Positions 13,223 through 13,599 of a stretch of 13,599 bases of DNA are shown here, in pieces. The translations under genes were made by a program, and so were the position numbers. Below the pieces are notes generated by a model, which saw only the letters and a program-made list of their open reading frames with translations, ran no database searches and was not told the DNA's origin. Each line of letters starts with the position of its first letter. The stretch's first letter is position 1. Source of the stretch: Oscillospiraceae bacterium (GTDB lineage: Bacteria > Bacillota > Clostridia > Oscillospirales > Oscillospiraceae); contig JAEDNR010000051.1 of the NCBI GenBank assembly GCA_016302405.1, forward strand, positions 1-13,599. The letters run 5' to 3'.

Positions 13223-13513
13223 AAATTGGAATTCAGGCTATCGGCTTTAATAAGCTGATCGTGAAATTGTAAATTGGCGGGCCAATACCTTCCCCCGGGG
13301 GGAAGGTGCCCCGCAGGGGCGGATGAGGAACGGCGACATTTTCTGATTGGGGCGCAGGCAAATAAGAACGTACAGCTTTTCAAATCGTGCTTTTTTTACG
13401 AACTGCATGGAAAATCGCTCTGTTTCGCCGTTCCTCATCAGTCTCGCTGCGCTCGACAGCTTCCCCCCGGGGGAAGCGATTGCGCTTCGCGCCAGTGCGC
13501 CAAATTCCAATAT
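13223..13513. repeat. Repeat block bracketed by border motifs, upstream of the amylase gene
   Basis: Near copies AAATTGGAATTC (13223-13234) and AAATTCCAATAT (13502-13513) bracket a composite block. It holds the AGGCTATCGGCTTTAATAAG spacer repeat, the junction GGGCCAATACC shared with the left window edge, and the GC-rich element at 13288-13477. No coding sequence with a ribosome site is seen. Confidence 0.7.
13288..13477. repeat. GC-rich inverted-repeat element (CTTCCCCC family), complete copy
   Basis: Outer palindromes CCTTCCCCCGGGGGGAAGG (13288-13306) and CTTCCCCCCGGGGGAAG (13460-13476) flank an inner inverted repeat, TGAGGAACGGCGA (13324-13336) with TCGCCGTTCCTCA (13425-13437). The roughly 88-base centre is AT-richer and noncoding. 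Layout and length suit a non-autonomous miniature element. The left end reappears inverted at 1-43. Confidence 0.78.
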
Positions 13514-13553
13514 GTCAGTGTGCTTACTAAAGCCGATAACCTGTATTGGAATT
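13502..13553 (-). repeat. Small border-motif unit, second copy (inverted)
   Basis: AAATTCCAATAT, then TGCTTACTAAAGCCGATAAC, then ATTGGAATTTA: the reverse complement of the unit at 10026-10078 with a few changes in both border motifs. Confidence 0.65.
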
Positions 13554-13599
13554 TATCGAATTCCCGGTCATTGCGAGCCAGTTCGCTTTCCTGGCGTGG
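13543..13599 (-). repeat. About 240-bp hairpin-ended element, copy 3, cut by the window edge
   Basis: ATTGGAATTTATCGAATTCC followed by CGGTCATTGCGAGCCAGTTC matches the start of copy 2 (10067-10135), with a small deletion between motif and hairpin. The window ends inside the first hairpin (…CTGGCGTGG), so the rest is unseen. Confidence 0.75.

Noticed and set aside
13102..13510. Short minus-strand ORFs upstream of the amylase gene
   Set aside because: They cover the GC-rich inverted-repeat element, lack ribosome sites, and one overlaps the start of the amylase gene.

Overview
The window reads as chromosomal DNA of an anaerobic, GC-rich Clostridia member, most likely a gut Oscillospirales/Ruminococcaceae-type Firmicute. 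This is inferred from the reverse rubrerythrin with a PerR-type regulator, strong AGGAGG ribosome sites, the mreC-mreD-PBP2 cell-wall cluster, and intergenic repeats of the kind common in such genomes. No rRNA, tRNA, CRISPR array, transposase or phage gene was seen.

Layout. (1) 165-3733, minus strand: mreC, mreD and a class B penicillin-binding protein (PBP2/MrdA type), tightly spaced and ending in a strong hairpin at 91-121; mreB is absent. (2) 4050-6719, minus: a U32-family protein of the RlhA type followed 15 bases later by a Maf nucleotide pyrophosphatase, with an extended -10 promoter upstream. (3) 7186-8805, plus: a peroxide-stress operon with a consensus promoter, a PerR/Fur-family repressor, a reverse rubrerythrin and a flavin-reductase domain that has no usable start codon of its own, then a terminator. 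(4) 9082-9905, plus: a consensus promoter and two small unknown proteins, one with an acidic Pro/Glu repeat tail and one with a desulforedoxin-like CxxC...CCG site, then a terminator. (5) 10399-13139, minus: an intracellular GH13 alpha-glucosidase/amylase and a membrane acyltransferase 3 protein, then a terminator.

Every gap between these transcription units carries interspersed repeats, while the short gaps inside operons carry none. The repeats share one short near-palindrome, AAATTGGAATTT (seven exact copies plus several degenerate ones), which brackets three different inner repeat families: a roughly 240-bp element with hairpin ends (two inverted copies and a cut-off third), a 108-bp element with GTAGGGGA terminal inverted repeats (two copies), and a GC-rich roughly 190-bp element with CTTCCCCC palindromes (one whole copy and one edge). 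They look like non-autonomous, MITE- or REP-like elements.

How the genes work together. The cell-wall block couples MreC/MreD scaffolding with the transpeptidase that cross-links the side wall. The stress block is a plausible self-contained peroxide/oxygen detoxification unit: the PerR-type sensor derepresses rubrerythrin, and the flavin domain could pass NAD(P)H electrons to it. The most unusual observation is that this flavin domain joins the rubrerythrin frame by a single +1 shift at TTT CGC TGA. It could be a frameshift-made fusion protein, a broken gene, or a sequence error.
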